Of a stretch of DNA of 50,613 bases, positions 16,088 through 25,900 are shown in pieces. A program made the translations under genes and the position numbers. The DNA comes from JBFGCA01 sp041567315 (GTDB taxonomy: Bacteria; Acidobacteriota; Thermoanaerobaculia; Multivoradales; JAHEKO01), in the NCBI GenBank assembly GCA_041567315.1, contig JBFGCA010000020.1:1-50613 (forward strand). The letters are read 5' to 3'. The stretch's first letter is position 1; every line of letters begins with the position of its first letter. The notes beneath the pieces are model-generated. The model was not told the DNA's origin. It made no database searches and saw only the letters and a list, made by a program, of their open reading frames with translations.

Positions 16088-19081
16088 TCAGCGGCTCGCC
16101 GGCGGCGAGCTTCCGCGGAGGATCCAGGCGAAGCGGTGACGCGGCGCGGCGGCCGTGAAGATGTACCTGCCGTCGGGCCGCGCCGGGACGACCTGCCCGG
16201 ATTCGAGGTCCTTGAGGACCGAGCGGCGCAGCCACTGCGTCGGTCCCTGCCAGCTCAGCGTCACCGTTGCGCCGGTCTCCGAGGTGGCGACGTCGAAGCG
16301 CCAGCGGTCGGGCTGCGCCCCCGCGAGCGGCCGGAAGTCGGTGGCATAGTCGCCGGCCTGCTGGCCCCACTCGGGGTGGGGGAAGAGGACCGTCAGGTAG
16401 GGGGCGGCGAAGGGCGCCAGCTCCGGCAGGTCGTGGGCGTCGAAGCCCACCAGACTCTGGGGGAGCTGACCGAGGACGTTGGCCGCGTCCCGCATCCCGT
16501 CCGCTTCGGCGATCAGCCGGACGTGCCAGCCCGGCCCGGCCGACTCCGGCGGTCCGCAGTTGCCCGCCGTCGCCGGGATCCGCAGCTGGATGCCGGCCTT
16601 GAAGGCCCTGACCCAGAAACCGTCCCATGGGACCAAGGTCCCTTCGGCCGTCGGCGTCTGGCCGTCGAAGGGTGCGTAGGCGCTGCCGGTCCACTTGTTG
16701 GCGATCCGGGACATGAGGCAACCGTTGGCCAGGGGATCGGGCCCCTGGCAGGCGCCGCCCGGATCGGCCTGGGCGAGGGTGAGGGTGCTGGCGCCGTCGA
16801 TCACCTGGGCGTCGGCCCAGCAGACGTCGAAGCCGAACGGGTGACCCACCAGGTTGAAGCGGCCGGCCGCGTCGGTGGCCAGCGGCACCTGGACGGGGAC
16901 GTTGCGCCGCCCCTCGTTGGCGACGCTCTGGGCCGCCTGGTTGGTCTTGATCCAGTACCCCTCGCCCACCGCCAGCGGGTCGGTGAGGCCGAGCGTCACG
17001 TACTGGTCGTTGGCGGCGTCGCGCTCGTAGACGATCCAGTTGGTGCCGTAGGTCCCCGACAGATCGTTCGCGAAGACGTCGGCCACCGTGTTGGCGGCTC
17101 CGGGATTGCAGGTCAGCGCGATCTGCTTCCACTGCCCGGTGGTCAGGTTGAAGCTCTCCGAGCACGGGCATGAGAGCCCGAAGGCGGTGCCCCAGCGGCC
17201 GTCCTCGCCACCGATCGGGGTGCCGCGGGCGATGGCGTGCTCGTTGTAGATCCAGAAGCACTCGTTGGCCGGATCGAGGGCGGCGCCCGAGTAGTCGCCC
17301 CAGCGGTTGGAGCCGGAGCCGAAGGTGCGGACGTAGAAGGCGAGCCCCGGGCGCAGCAGCACCGAGCCCGAGGTCGACCCCGCCGCGTCGCCGGCCGCCC
17401 GGGTGGTGTAGGCCGAGCTCGCGAAGATGCTCGAGGCGGAGGCCGAGAAGCCGATCGCCACGTCGTTGGCGCTGTTGACGGCGATCGAGGGGAAGAAAGT
17501 GTGGCTGCCGGCCGCGATGTCCTCGCCGCCGACGTCGCCCTGCTGGGTGAGGGTGATGGCCGCCAGGTTGGTGGTGTTGAGCTGCCAGAAGTGGGCGGTG
17601 GACTGGTTGGCGTTGGGCGACGGGGCGTTGGGCTCGATGGTGGCGGTCATCCACAGCGAGTTGTCGTCGCGCCACACCGCGTCCAGCGCCCGGCGGTCGT
17701 TGGTCTCGATCAGCGTCGCGGTGCCCGACTGCGGGGCGTCCGGGAGCAGGGCCGGCGAGAAGTCCTCGATGTTGCCGACGTTGATGAACTGCTGGGTGAA
17801 GGTGGGCGAGCCCAGCGGGTTGTTGATGCGCACCACCTGCACGAACTCGTTGCCGCCGCCGGTGAGGCCCGAGTAGGAGACCAGCCAGGTGCCGACGTTG
17901 GGCGTGGTCGGCGCCGTGCCGTAGACGTGCGCGGGCTGGGTGGTGGTGGCGTTGCCGGCGCCGCCGTAGGGGTTGAGGGGCCCGCTGACCACCGCCGCGC
18001 CGCCGTCGTAGAAGCCGCCGCTGCCCAGCCCCTTGGCGATCACCCACAGCCGCACGCCGCCGAAGCTGCTGCTGCAGAAGGCCCCGGTGCCGAAGGTGAA
18101 CATGTTGGCGTTGACGTAGATCGCCTCCTCGTCGACCGCGAAGCCCGGGTAGTCGGCCCACCGCGGTTGGCCCGTGATCGTCACCACGCTGGGAATCGTC
18201 GTCGTGTACCAGGTGCCGTTGGGGTCGGCGTCGTCGGAGACCGCGAGGAAGATCCTGGAGTCGTCGATCGGGTCGCCGATCAGCGGGCAGTTGTCCTGGC
18301 GCTCGAGGGTGACCACCACGAAGCGGCCGGCGAACTGGTCGTAGAGCACCTTGGGGTCGAAGGTGAAGGTGGCCGGCGCCTCGGGCGCGAAGAAGTCGCG
18401 CAGCGCGTCCGAGAAATCGAGGGTGCCGTCCTTCTCGTGGAAGCGCAGGGTGACGTTGACGACGTTGACTACGTGGCCGGGGCCGGCGGCGCCGTGCGAG
18501 TCGGGCGGGATGAAGACGAAACCGCCGGTCTCGGCGGCGTTGGTGTTGAAGTCGCTGGTGTCGAAGGTCGAGAGAAACGGCGGGGCGGCCGGGAGCGGCG
18601 GCGAGACGGCGCGTCCCGGCGGCATTCCGGCGGCAGGGCCCGTGGAGGGGCCGTGAGGGGGCACCCGCGATCTCGCCGGCTCGCCCTCGACGGGTGCACC
18701 CGCGACGCGCCCGCGCGGCCGCGGTCTGAGCTTGCGGGGCACCGGGACCTCGCTCGGCCGGATGTCCTCGAAGCCCGGCGGCTGCTCGCCGGTCTCGTAG
18801 CTCACCGCCGGCTCGCGGACGATCGACGGCACCGAGATCGTCGTCGTCTCGCCCGGCGGTGGGGCGGGTGGGGGCAGCTCGGCGATGCGGCGCTTCTCGG
18901 GCCCGGTGCCGAGGGTGGAGTCCGGGCTGCCGGCCGGGAGGTCGGAGACGGCCGCCGGCCCGGGCGCCGCCGGCGGAGCCGGCCCGTCGGGGGAGCGGCC
19001 GGGCTGGCTGCAAGCGGCGATGGCCAGGGCAACCACCAGCACCCGGAACGCTTCGGCGGACGGTGGGTTGAGTGCGCGCAT
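16088..19081 (-). CDS. Large secreted lipoprotein of unknown function
   Basis: A 997-aa protein with a lipoprotein signal peptide: RVLVVALAIAAC, lipobox IAAC, lipidated Cys24. It starts at ATG 19081 behind AGAAGGAGGG. A Pro-rich, low-complexity stretch fills about residues 25-165. Next comes a ~450-residue region beginning FDTSDFNTNAAETGG and PPDSHGAAGPGHVV, with repeated hydrophobic strand patterns and WGDYSGAALDP, like calcium-independent beta-propeller or sialidase-like exoproteins. The C-terminal third has SFNLTTGQWKQIAL and GYWIKTNQAAQ-type segments. No catalytic motif is recognised. It is probably anchored at the outer membrane and surface-exposed. A shifted minus-strand frame of nearly the same length (to 19013) is a shadow. 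Confidence 0.75.
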   Translation of the reverse strand: MRALNPPSAEAFRVLVVALAIAACSQPGRSPDGPAPPAAPGPAAVSDLPAGSPDSTLGTGPEKRRIAELPPPAPPPGETTTISVPSIVREPAVSYETGEQPPGFEDIRPSEVPVPRKLRPRPRGRVAGAPVEGEPARSRVPPHGPSTGPAAGMPPGRAVSPPLPAAPPFLSTFDTSDFNTNAAETGGFVFIPPDSHGAAGPGHVVNVVNVTLRFHEKDGTLDFSDALRDFFAPEAPATFTFDPKVLYDQFAGRFVVVTLERQDNCPLIGDPIDDSRIFLAVSDDADPNGTWYTTTIPSVVTITGQPRWADYPGFAVDEEAIYVNANMFTFGTGAFCSSSFGGVRLWVIAKGLGSGGFYDGGAAVVSGPLNPYGGAGNATTTQPAHVYGTAPTTPNVGTWLVSYSGLTGGGNEFVQVVRINNPLGSPTFTQQFINVGNIEDFSPALLPDAPQSGTATLIETNDRRALDAVWRDDNSLWMTATIEPNAPSPNANQSTAHFWQLNTTNLAAITLTQQGDVGGEDIAAGSHTFFPSIAVNSANDVAIGFSASASSIFASSAYTTRAAGDAAGSTSGSVLLRPGLAFYVRTFGSGSNRWGDYSGAALDPANECFWIYNEHAIARGTPIGGEDGRWGTAFGLSCPCSESFNLTTGQWKQIALTCNPGAANTVADVFANDLSGTYGTNWIVYERDAANDQYVTLGLTDPLAVGEGYWIKTNQAAQSVANEGRRNVPVQVPLATDAAGRFNLVGHPFGFDVCWADAQVIDGASTLTLAQADPGGACQGPDPLANGCLMSRIANKWTGSAYAPFDGQTPTAEGTLVPWDGFWVRAFKAGIQLRIPATAGNCGPPESAGPGWHVRLIAEADGMRDAANVLGQLPQSLVGFDAHDLPELAPFAAPYLTVLFPHPEWGQQAGDYATDFRPLAGAQPDRWRFDVATSETGATVTLSWQGPTQWLRRSVLKDLESGQVVPARPDGRYIFTAAAPRHRFAWILRGSSPPASR

Positions 19082-19182
19082 CGACTCCCTCCTTCTGGTC
19101 CCGGCCGGGCCGACACGGCGCCGGCGCTGGCCCCGGCGACGCCGGACCTGGTTCGGTCGCGTACTGCTGATCGCCGCGGTGG

Positions 19183-19188
19183 ATTTTA
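19183..19188 (-). promoter_or_regulatory. Possible -10 box of the lipoprotein gene
   Basis: On the minus strand TAAAAT (five of six matches to the -10 consensus) lies 101 bases before the lipoprotein ATG in a locally AT-rich patch. No good -35 box stands 16-18 bases upstream, so an activator or another sigma factor would be needed. Confidence 0.3.
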
Positions 19189-19223
19189 GCAGCGCACCGA
19201 GACGGTGAGGGGACGCCGGCCGC

Positions 19224-19625
19224 TCAGCCGGTCGCGGCGGAGGGCGAGACGGGAGGGGCCGCCGGTCCCGAACGCAGCGCCGCGAGCCATTCGGAGCTCA
19301 ACTGGGAGCCGGCAAGGGCCAGGCCCAGGTGGAAGACCGGCGACCGCTGGGGGCCGGCGACGGCGATCTCCCGGCGCCACCGCACCTTGCCGGGGAGCCG
19401 GTAGGTGCTGCCGCCGAGGTTGATCGTCAAGAAGACGCTGTCCCCGGGCTGGAACTCCTCGAAGGTCTCGATCGCCAGCCCGCAGGGACTCACGTTGAGG
19501 ATCGAGCCGGGGGCCGGCGACCAGCACCGCACGTACTGGATCTGCTGGCGGGGCTCGCGGCGGCGCTCTCGTTCGACTCCGCGGGCAACGGCGGTGTGCT
19601 TACTGAACGGTCCTGGTCTCTGCAT
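19224..19625 (-). CDS. PilZ domain protein
   Basis: A 133-aa protein. ATG 19625 is chosen over the TTG at 19649 because AGGGGG lies just upstream and the TTG falls inside the predicted -10 box. The PilZ c-di-GMP-binding signature is present: an arginine run (RERRREPRQQ) corresponding to RxxxR, then LNVSPCGLAI corresponding to [D/N]xSxxG, followed by the barrel strands (GDSVFLTINLGG, GKVRWRREI, FHLGLALAG). It lacks other output domains, so it probably acts as a c-di-GMP adaptor. The adjacent promoter shares its architecture with exopolysaccharide and exoprotein promoters in this window, which suggests coordinated matrix control. Confidence 0.85.
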   Translation of the reverse strand: MQRPGPFSKHTAVARGVERERRREPRQQIQYVRCWSPAPGSILNVSPCGLAIETFEEFQPGDSVFLTINLGGSTYRLPGKVRWRREIAVAGPQRSPVFHLGLALAGSQLSSEWLAALRSGPAAPPVSPSAATG

Positions 19626-19647
19626 CGGATCCCCCTTTGCGGCGGTC

Positions 19648-19678
19648 AAGCTACTGGGTCGTCGTCAGGAAAACGTCA
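19648..19678 (-). promoter_or_regulatory. Direct-repeat activator promoter, copy A (PilZ gene)
   Basis: Read on the minus strand: TGACG (19678-19674), six bases TTTTCC, TGACG (19667-19663), nine bases, then TAGCTT (19653-19648) as -10. The repeats are 11 bp apart. Transcription would begin near 19641, giving a ~15-nt leader with AGGGGG before ATG 19625. No separate -35 box is visible; the second repeat occupies that zone. Confidence 0.6.
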
Positions 19679-19747
19679 GCAGAGATCGCTGGCCATGCAT
19701 GGCCGCCCGGCCGTCGCCGCGGCGAAAACGGAGCGGAAGCAGGCTCC

Positions 19748-19778
19748 TGACGAATTCCTGACGCCCGAGTCGTAAGGT
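19748..19778 (+). promoter_or_regulatory. Direct-repeat activator promoter, copy B (giant exoprotein)
   Basis: TGACG (19748-19752), six bases AATTCC, TGACG (19759-19763), nine bases, then TAAGGT (19773-19778) as -10. The geometry is identical to copy A, which faces the other way 69 bases to the left. The predicted start near 19785 leaves a ~170-nt leader before the exoprotein ATG. Confidence 0.6.
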
Positions 19779-19784
19779 TCGCTG

Positions 19785-19955
19785 GAAGGCCTTGACCTTC
19801 GCAAGGTGACTTGCAAGTAAGCCTGTCCGGAGAGTGAGGGCCCGAGCCGGGGAGCTTCTCTCGTCTCGGCGCCCCTCTCGCCGGCGAGCTGGTCCAGTGC
19901 CATGGAGACCACGAGCGCAACGTGTCGAGGGGCCTCGAGGCCGAAGGGGGCGAGG
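19785..19955 (+). other. Long 5' leader with two palindromes
   Basis: The predicted transcript of the giant exoprotein has a ~170-nt untranslated leader. Just after the start are an inverted repeat ACCTT-CGC-AAGGT (19795-19807) and the perfect 10-bp palindrome ACTTGCAAGT (19809-19818), placed like operator sites. The rest is GC-rich with several possible stems. I could not fit it to a known riboswitch. The ribosome binding site (AAGGGGG) lies shortly before ATG 19956. Confidence 0.3.
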
Positions 19956-22900
19956 ATGTTTCGGAGGGGGCTGAGAAAGCCAGAGTCAGGTCGCGGGGCC
20001 GGCGGCCCTGCCACAGCGAGGCTCCTGGCCGTGTGGGTCCTGGGCTTCGCGGTGGCCGGCGCCGCGGCCGGTCAGTTCGTGGACGACTTCGACCGCGCCG
20101 ACGCACCCGATCTGGGGAACGGCTGGATCGAGAAGAACCCGGCGGCGTTCTCGGTGAGCGCCGCGCAGGCGGCGAAACTGGGCGTGGGGACCGGCTACCG
20201 GGACAACATCGCCTACCGGCCCGCCGTCGAGGATCTGCTGGACGTCGAGGCCTCGGTGGAACTCCGACTGCTCGCCAATCCCCCCGGCTACCCGCAGATC
20301 TTGGTGCGCGTGCAGTCGGCCACGGTGGCCGCGGCGAACGTACTCGACGGCTACATCCTCTACGTCAGCAACAACGCCGGGCAGGCGGTGCTGGGGCGGC
20401 AGACGGGCAACTCCTTCGTCGCTACGCTGGCCACGATCGGGATCAACCCGGCGCTCAACACCGCCGACACCTTCCGTCTGCGCCTACGCGCCGAGGGGAC
20501 CAATCCGGTCGATCTCGAGGCCTACGTCGAGCGTCTCAACGGCGGCAGCTGGGACGTCATCGGGCAGGCCTTCTTCAGCGACTTTGCCGCCAACCGGATC
20601 GGCACCGCCGGCACGGTGGGGTTCGGCGGGTACGTCGAGAGCAGCTACCGCTACGACAACTTCGGCCGCGTCGATCTGGGGGCCGGAGACAACCCGGTGC
20701 CCGCGATCACCGCCCTTGATCCCGATGCCGTAGATGCCGGCAGCCCCGGCTTCAACCTCGAGCTCACCGGCAGCGGCTTCATCGCCGGCTCGGTCGTCCG
20801 CTGGGAGGGGGAGGACCGGCCAACGACCTTCGTCTCCGCCACCCGGCTCGACGCCACGATCGGCGCCGCCGACGTCGCCGATCCGGCGGCAGTGGCGGTG
20901 ACGGTCTTCAACCCGGCGCCCGGCGGCGGCTTGTCGGACAGCGCCACCTTCACGGTCAACTTCCCCGGCGGGACGGCCAATCCGACTCCGGTCGCGACCG
21001 CGATCTCCCCGGACGCCGCCACCAGGAGCGGCGGCGCGGTCGGCGTGACGGTCGACGGGGCAGACTTCACCACCGATTCGGTGGTCCGCTGGAACGGTCA
21101 GGACCTGGCGACGACCTTCGTGTCGGCGAGCGAGCTGTCCGTGATGCTCTCGGCCGGCGACCTGCAGGCGGCCCCCGGTGCCTCGTCGATCACCGTCTTC
21201 ACGCCGGCCCCCGGCGGCGGCAGCTCCCAGCCCCTACTCTTCCTGGTGCTGGACGACGGTGAGACCTACTTCTCGGACACCTTCAACCGGCCCGACGGTC
21301 CGAACCTGGGGAACGGCTGGGTCCAGAAGACGCCCGGGACCTTCACGCTTGCCGGCGGGGCGACGGCGAGCGCGGATCTGTCGCTGACCTACCACAATTC
21401 GATCGTCTACCGTCCGGCGATCGAGGACCGCCGGGACGTCGAGGCCGGCTTCGACTTCATCAGGACCGCCGGCAATGTCCACTTCCCGCAGCTCCACGCC
21501 CGGGTGCAGCGCGACACGGTCGAGGACTACTTCACGATCGAGAGCTACCTGTTCTTCATCGATGACTACGCGGCGCCTCCCGGTCGGGCGATCTTCGCGA
21601 TCCAGGCGCCGGTGCCCGAGGAGACCGAGTGCTACATCGAGGAGCTGCCGCTGCCGACGGCGCTGGTGGAGGGAGAGCGGTACCGGCTCCGCTTCCGGGT
21701 CGAGGGGACCTCGCCGGTGGTGATGACCGGCTGGGTGGACCGGTTCGACGGCACCACCTGGCAGACGATGGCCACGGCGTCGACGACGCACGACGTCAAC
21801 ACCCAGCGCAACCCCGCCCTGTTCTGCGACCCCGGGTTCATGCCGCCGCCGATCGTCACGCCGGGCTCCTACGGCTTCGCGAAGTGGTACGACCCGCCCG
21901 ACCGCTACGACAACTTCTACTGGCGCGACCTGGGTGAGCTGGCCAACGACACGACGCCGCCGACCGTGACCTCGGTCTTCCCGGCCGCCGGGGCCGCCGG
22001 GGTGGCCAGCGACGTGATCGTTAGCGCCTCGTTCGACGAAGTGATCGACGCGGCGACGCTGACGACCGCGACCTTCGAGCTCCGCGACGAGGGCGGCCTC
22101 CCGGTGGCGGCGACCGTCGCCTACGACGGCACCGCGACCCTGACCCCGGATGCGCCGCTCCCCAGCGACGCGACCTTCACCGCGACGATCACAGGTGGCC
22201 CCGGAGGCGTGACGGACCTGGCCGGCAATCCGCTTACCGCCGATTTCAGCTGGTCGTTCACGACCACCACCCAGACCGACCTCCAGGTGGTCGACTTCGA
22301 CTCTCCGGCGCCACCCGGTAACGGCGGCGACCTGCTGAACGGCATCTTCGACGGCATCGATTGGGGCACGGGCCAGTGGCGCTGGGAGGGCCCGGCCGGG
22401 CCGGACCCGTCCAACCACGTCTACTTCGACTCCGGGACCGGAACCTCGAGGACCTTCGTCTTCCCGGCGCCGCGCATCCTGGGCAGCATCGACGTGTTCG
22501 CCTTGACCGCCGGCACCCTCACCCTGTCGGACGACACTGGCCAGTCGGTCACCCGGGCGCTCAACACCGGCCCGATGCAGACGGTGAACACCGGCTGGAT
22601 CCAGGCCTCGAGCACGGTGACGGTCGACTACACCGACGGCTGGTCGCTGGGCGTCGACAACGTCGAGCACTATTCGGACGGGCCGCCGCCAGAGCAGTTC
22701 GCGCTGACGGTGGTGCGGGCCGGCAACGGTCCCGGCACCGTGACCAGCAGCCCCGCGGGGATCAACTGTGGAAGCGACTGCAGCGAGGTCTACACGTCGG
22801 GCACCGAGGTGACCCTGACGGCGGCGGCCGGCGGCGGCGCGACCTTCGACGGTTGGAGCGGACCCGCAGATTGCGCCGATGGCGTCGTCACCCTGACCGC

Positions 22901-25900
22901 CGACCTCACCTGCACCGCGACCTTCTCCTATCCGTTCACCTGCCCCTGCACGATCTGGAACGAGGGAGCGCAGCCCTCGGTGCCGTCGGGGAGCGAGACC
23001 CAGGCGGTCGAAGTGGGGGTCCGTTTCCGGACCGAGGTCGACGGCTACATCACCGGTCTGCGGTTCTACAAGGGACCGTCCAACAACGGCATCCACACGG
23101 CCAACCTGTGGACCGCCAACGGCAACCCGCTGGCCTCGGCCACTTTCACCTTCGAAACGGCTACCGGCTGGCAGCAGGTCTCCTTCGGTACGCCGGTGCC
23201 GGTGACCGCCAACACGACCTATGTGGCCTCGTACCACGCGCCCCAGGGAGGCGTGTCCTACGACCAGGACTACTTCGCCACCACCGGCGAAGACAGTCCG
23301 CCGCTGCGGGCGCTGGCCGACGGCGAGGACGGCGCCAACGGCGTCTACCGCTACGGCCCGAGCGCCTTCCCCGACTCCACCTTCTTCTCGACCAACTACT
23401 GGGTGGACGTGGTCTTCGACACCGTCATGCCGCCGGACACGACGCCGCCGACGGTGGTCTCGGTGTCGCCGGCCGATGGCGCGACCGAGGTCCCGCGCTC
23501 GGGAACCACGGTCGAGGCCACGTTCAACGAGGCCATGGACCCGGCGAGCATCACCGGCGCCACCTTCCAGCTCCAGGACGGAGCGGGCGCGGTGGTGGCG
23601 ACCTCGCTCTCCTACGATCAGGCTTCGCGGACCGCGGTCCTGACGCCCACCGCTCCGCTGGCGGCGTCAACGACGTTCACCGCCGTGATCCTCGGCGGCG
23701 GCGGCGGGGTCACCGACGCGGCCGGCAACCCGCTGGCGGCCGACGTGACCTGGAACTTCACCTCGAGCGCCGGTCTCGGCTGTCCCTGCACCATCTGGGA
23801 GCCGTCAGCGGTGCCCGGCACGCCGTCCGCCAACGATCCGAATGCGGTGGAGATCGGCGTCCGGTTCCGCGCCGACATCGACGGTTACATCCTCGGCGTG
23901 CGCTACTACCGGGGTCCGCAGAACGGCGGCACGCACCGCGGAAGGCTGTGGGCAACCAGCGGCACGCTGCTGGCAAGCGCCACCTTCACCAACGAGACCG
24001 CCACCGGCTGGCAGCAGGTCAACTTCGACACCGCGGTGCCGATCACCGCCAACACGACCTACATCGCCTCCTACCACGCGCCGCAGGGGGGCGCCGCCTT
24101 CGACCAGTTCTACTTCAGCGGCTCGGGGGTCGCCCGACCGCCGCTGCGCGCCCTGGCTGACGGAGAGGACGGCGGCAACGGCGTCTACCTGTACGGTGCG
24201 GGTGGGTTCCCCACGTCCACCTGGAACGGGTCCAACTACTGGGTTGACGTGGTGTTCTCTGAGGAGATGGGCGCCGACTCGACGCCCCCGTCGGTGATCT
24301 CGGTCAACCCGGCGGCCGGCGCCCCTCGCGCCTCGGTCAATACGGCGGTCAGCGCAACCTTCGACGAGGCCATGGACCAGGCGACCATCGGCGCGGCGAC
24401 CTTCGAGTTGCGGGACGCCGCCGGTGGCCTGCTGGCGGCGACCGTCGCCTACGACGCGCCGACGCGCACGGCGATCCTGACGCCGGAAGTCACGCTGATG
24501 GGCGAGTCCACCCACACGGCGACCGTTCTTGGCGGCGCCGGCGGCGTCACCGATCTCGCCGGCAACCCGTTGGCGACCGACTACGTGTGGAGCTTCACCA
24601 CCGCGCCGCGGCTCGACCAGGGAACGGGCGGCCCGATCCTGGTGGTCAAGGCCAACGGCCTCTCGCTCGGCGGCTACTACGCCGAGATCCTGCGCGCCGA
24701 GGGTCTCAACGCCTTCACGGTCCGCGACCTGGGCGAGGTCGATGCCGGGGTGCTGGCCGGTTACGATCTGGTGATCCTGGCCGAGACGGTCCTCTCAGCG
24801 GCCGACGTGACGATGTTCAGCGACTGGGTGGCCGCCGGTGGCAAGCTGATCGCCCTGCGTCCGGATCCGCAACTCGCTGGGCTGCTCGGGTTGACCGCCG
24901 AAGGCGCGACGCTCACCGACGCCTATCTGATGATCGACACCTCGGCGGGCAGCCCCGGCGAGGGTCTCGTCGGGCAGACCATCCAGTATCACGGCACGGC
25001 CGATCTGTACTCCCTGGATGGTGCGGCGGCGCTGGCCACGCTCTATTCGGACGCCTCGACGGCCACGGCGTACCCGGCGGTTACGCTGACCAGCGTGGGG
25101 GCCAACGGCGGGCAGGCGGCGGCCTTCGCCTACGACCTGGCCCGCTCGGTGGTCTACACCCGGCAGGGCAATCCGGCCTGGAACGGCCTGGAGCGCGATG
25201 GCGTGCTTCCGATCCGGCCGTTCGATCTCTTCTACGGCAACGCGGCGCAGGACCCGCAGCCGGACTGGGTGGACTTCACCCGGATCGCCATCCCGCAGGC
25301 CGATGAGCAGCAGCGGCTGCTGGCCAACCTGATCCTGGAGATGACCTGGGACCGTACCCCGCTACCGCGCTTCTGGTACTTCCCGCGCGGCGAGCGGGCG
25401 GTGGTCATCCTCACCGGAGACGATCACGGCAACGGCGGTACGGCCGGACGGTTCAACCTCGAGCTCAACAACGCCAGCCCGCCGGGGTGCTCGGTGGAGG
25501 ACTGGGAGTGCGTCCGAAGTACCTCCTACATCTACGAGTCGACTCCCATCACCGACGCCGAGATCGCCGCCTACCAGGCGGACGGGTTCGAGATCGCGCT
25601 CCACGTCGACACCGGTTGCCTGGACTGGACCCCGGCCTCGCTCGACAACAATTACTTCGTACAGCTGTCGGGTCTGCAGACGGCCTTCCCGAGCATCGCG
25701 CCGCCGGCGACGAATCGCACCCACTGCATCGTGTGGAGCGACTGGGCGACCCAGCCGCAGATCCAGCTCGATTACGGCATTCGCCTGGACACCAGCTACT
25801 ACTACTGGCTGCCGGCGCCGCCGGCGATCAACGACTACCCGGGTCTGTTCACCGGCTCGGGGATGCCGATGCGCTTCGCCGACCTCGACGGGCAGATGAT

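Noticed and set aside
15984..19013. A ~1000-codon minus-strand frame almost matching the lipoprotein gene
   Set aside because: It is the same DNA shifted by one base. The chosen frame has a signal peptide, lipobox and ribosome binding site; this one is Arg/Pro/Ala repeats.
19785..19955. c-di-GMP (GEMM) riboswitch in the exoprotein leader
   Set aside because: A CAAGTAAGCCTGTCCGG stretch vaguely recalls the class, but the conserved core and tetraloop-receptor parts are not there.
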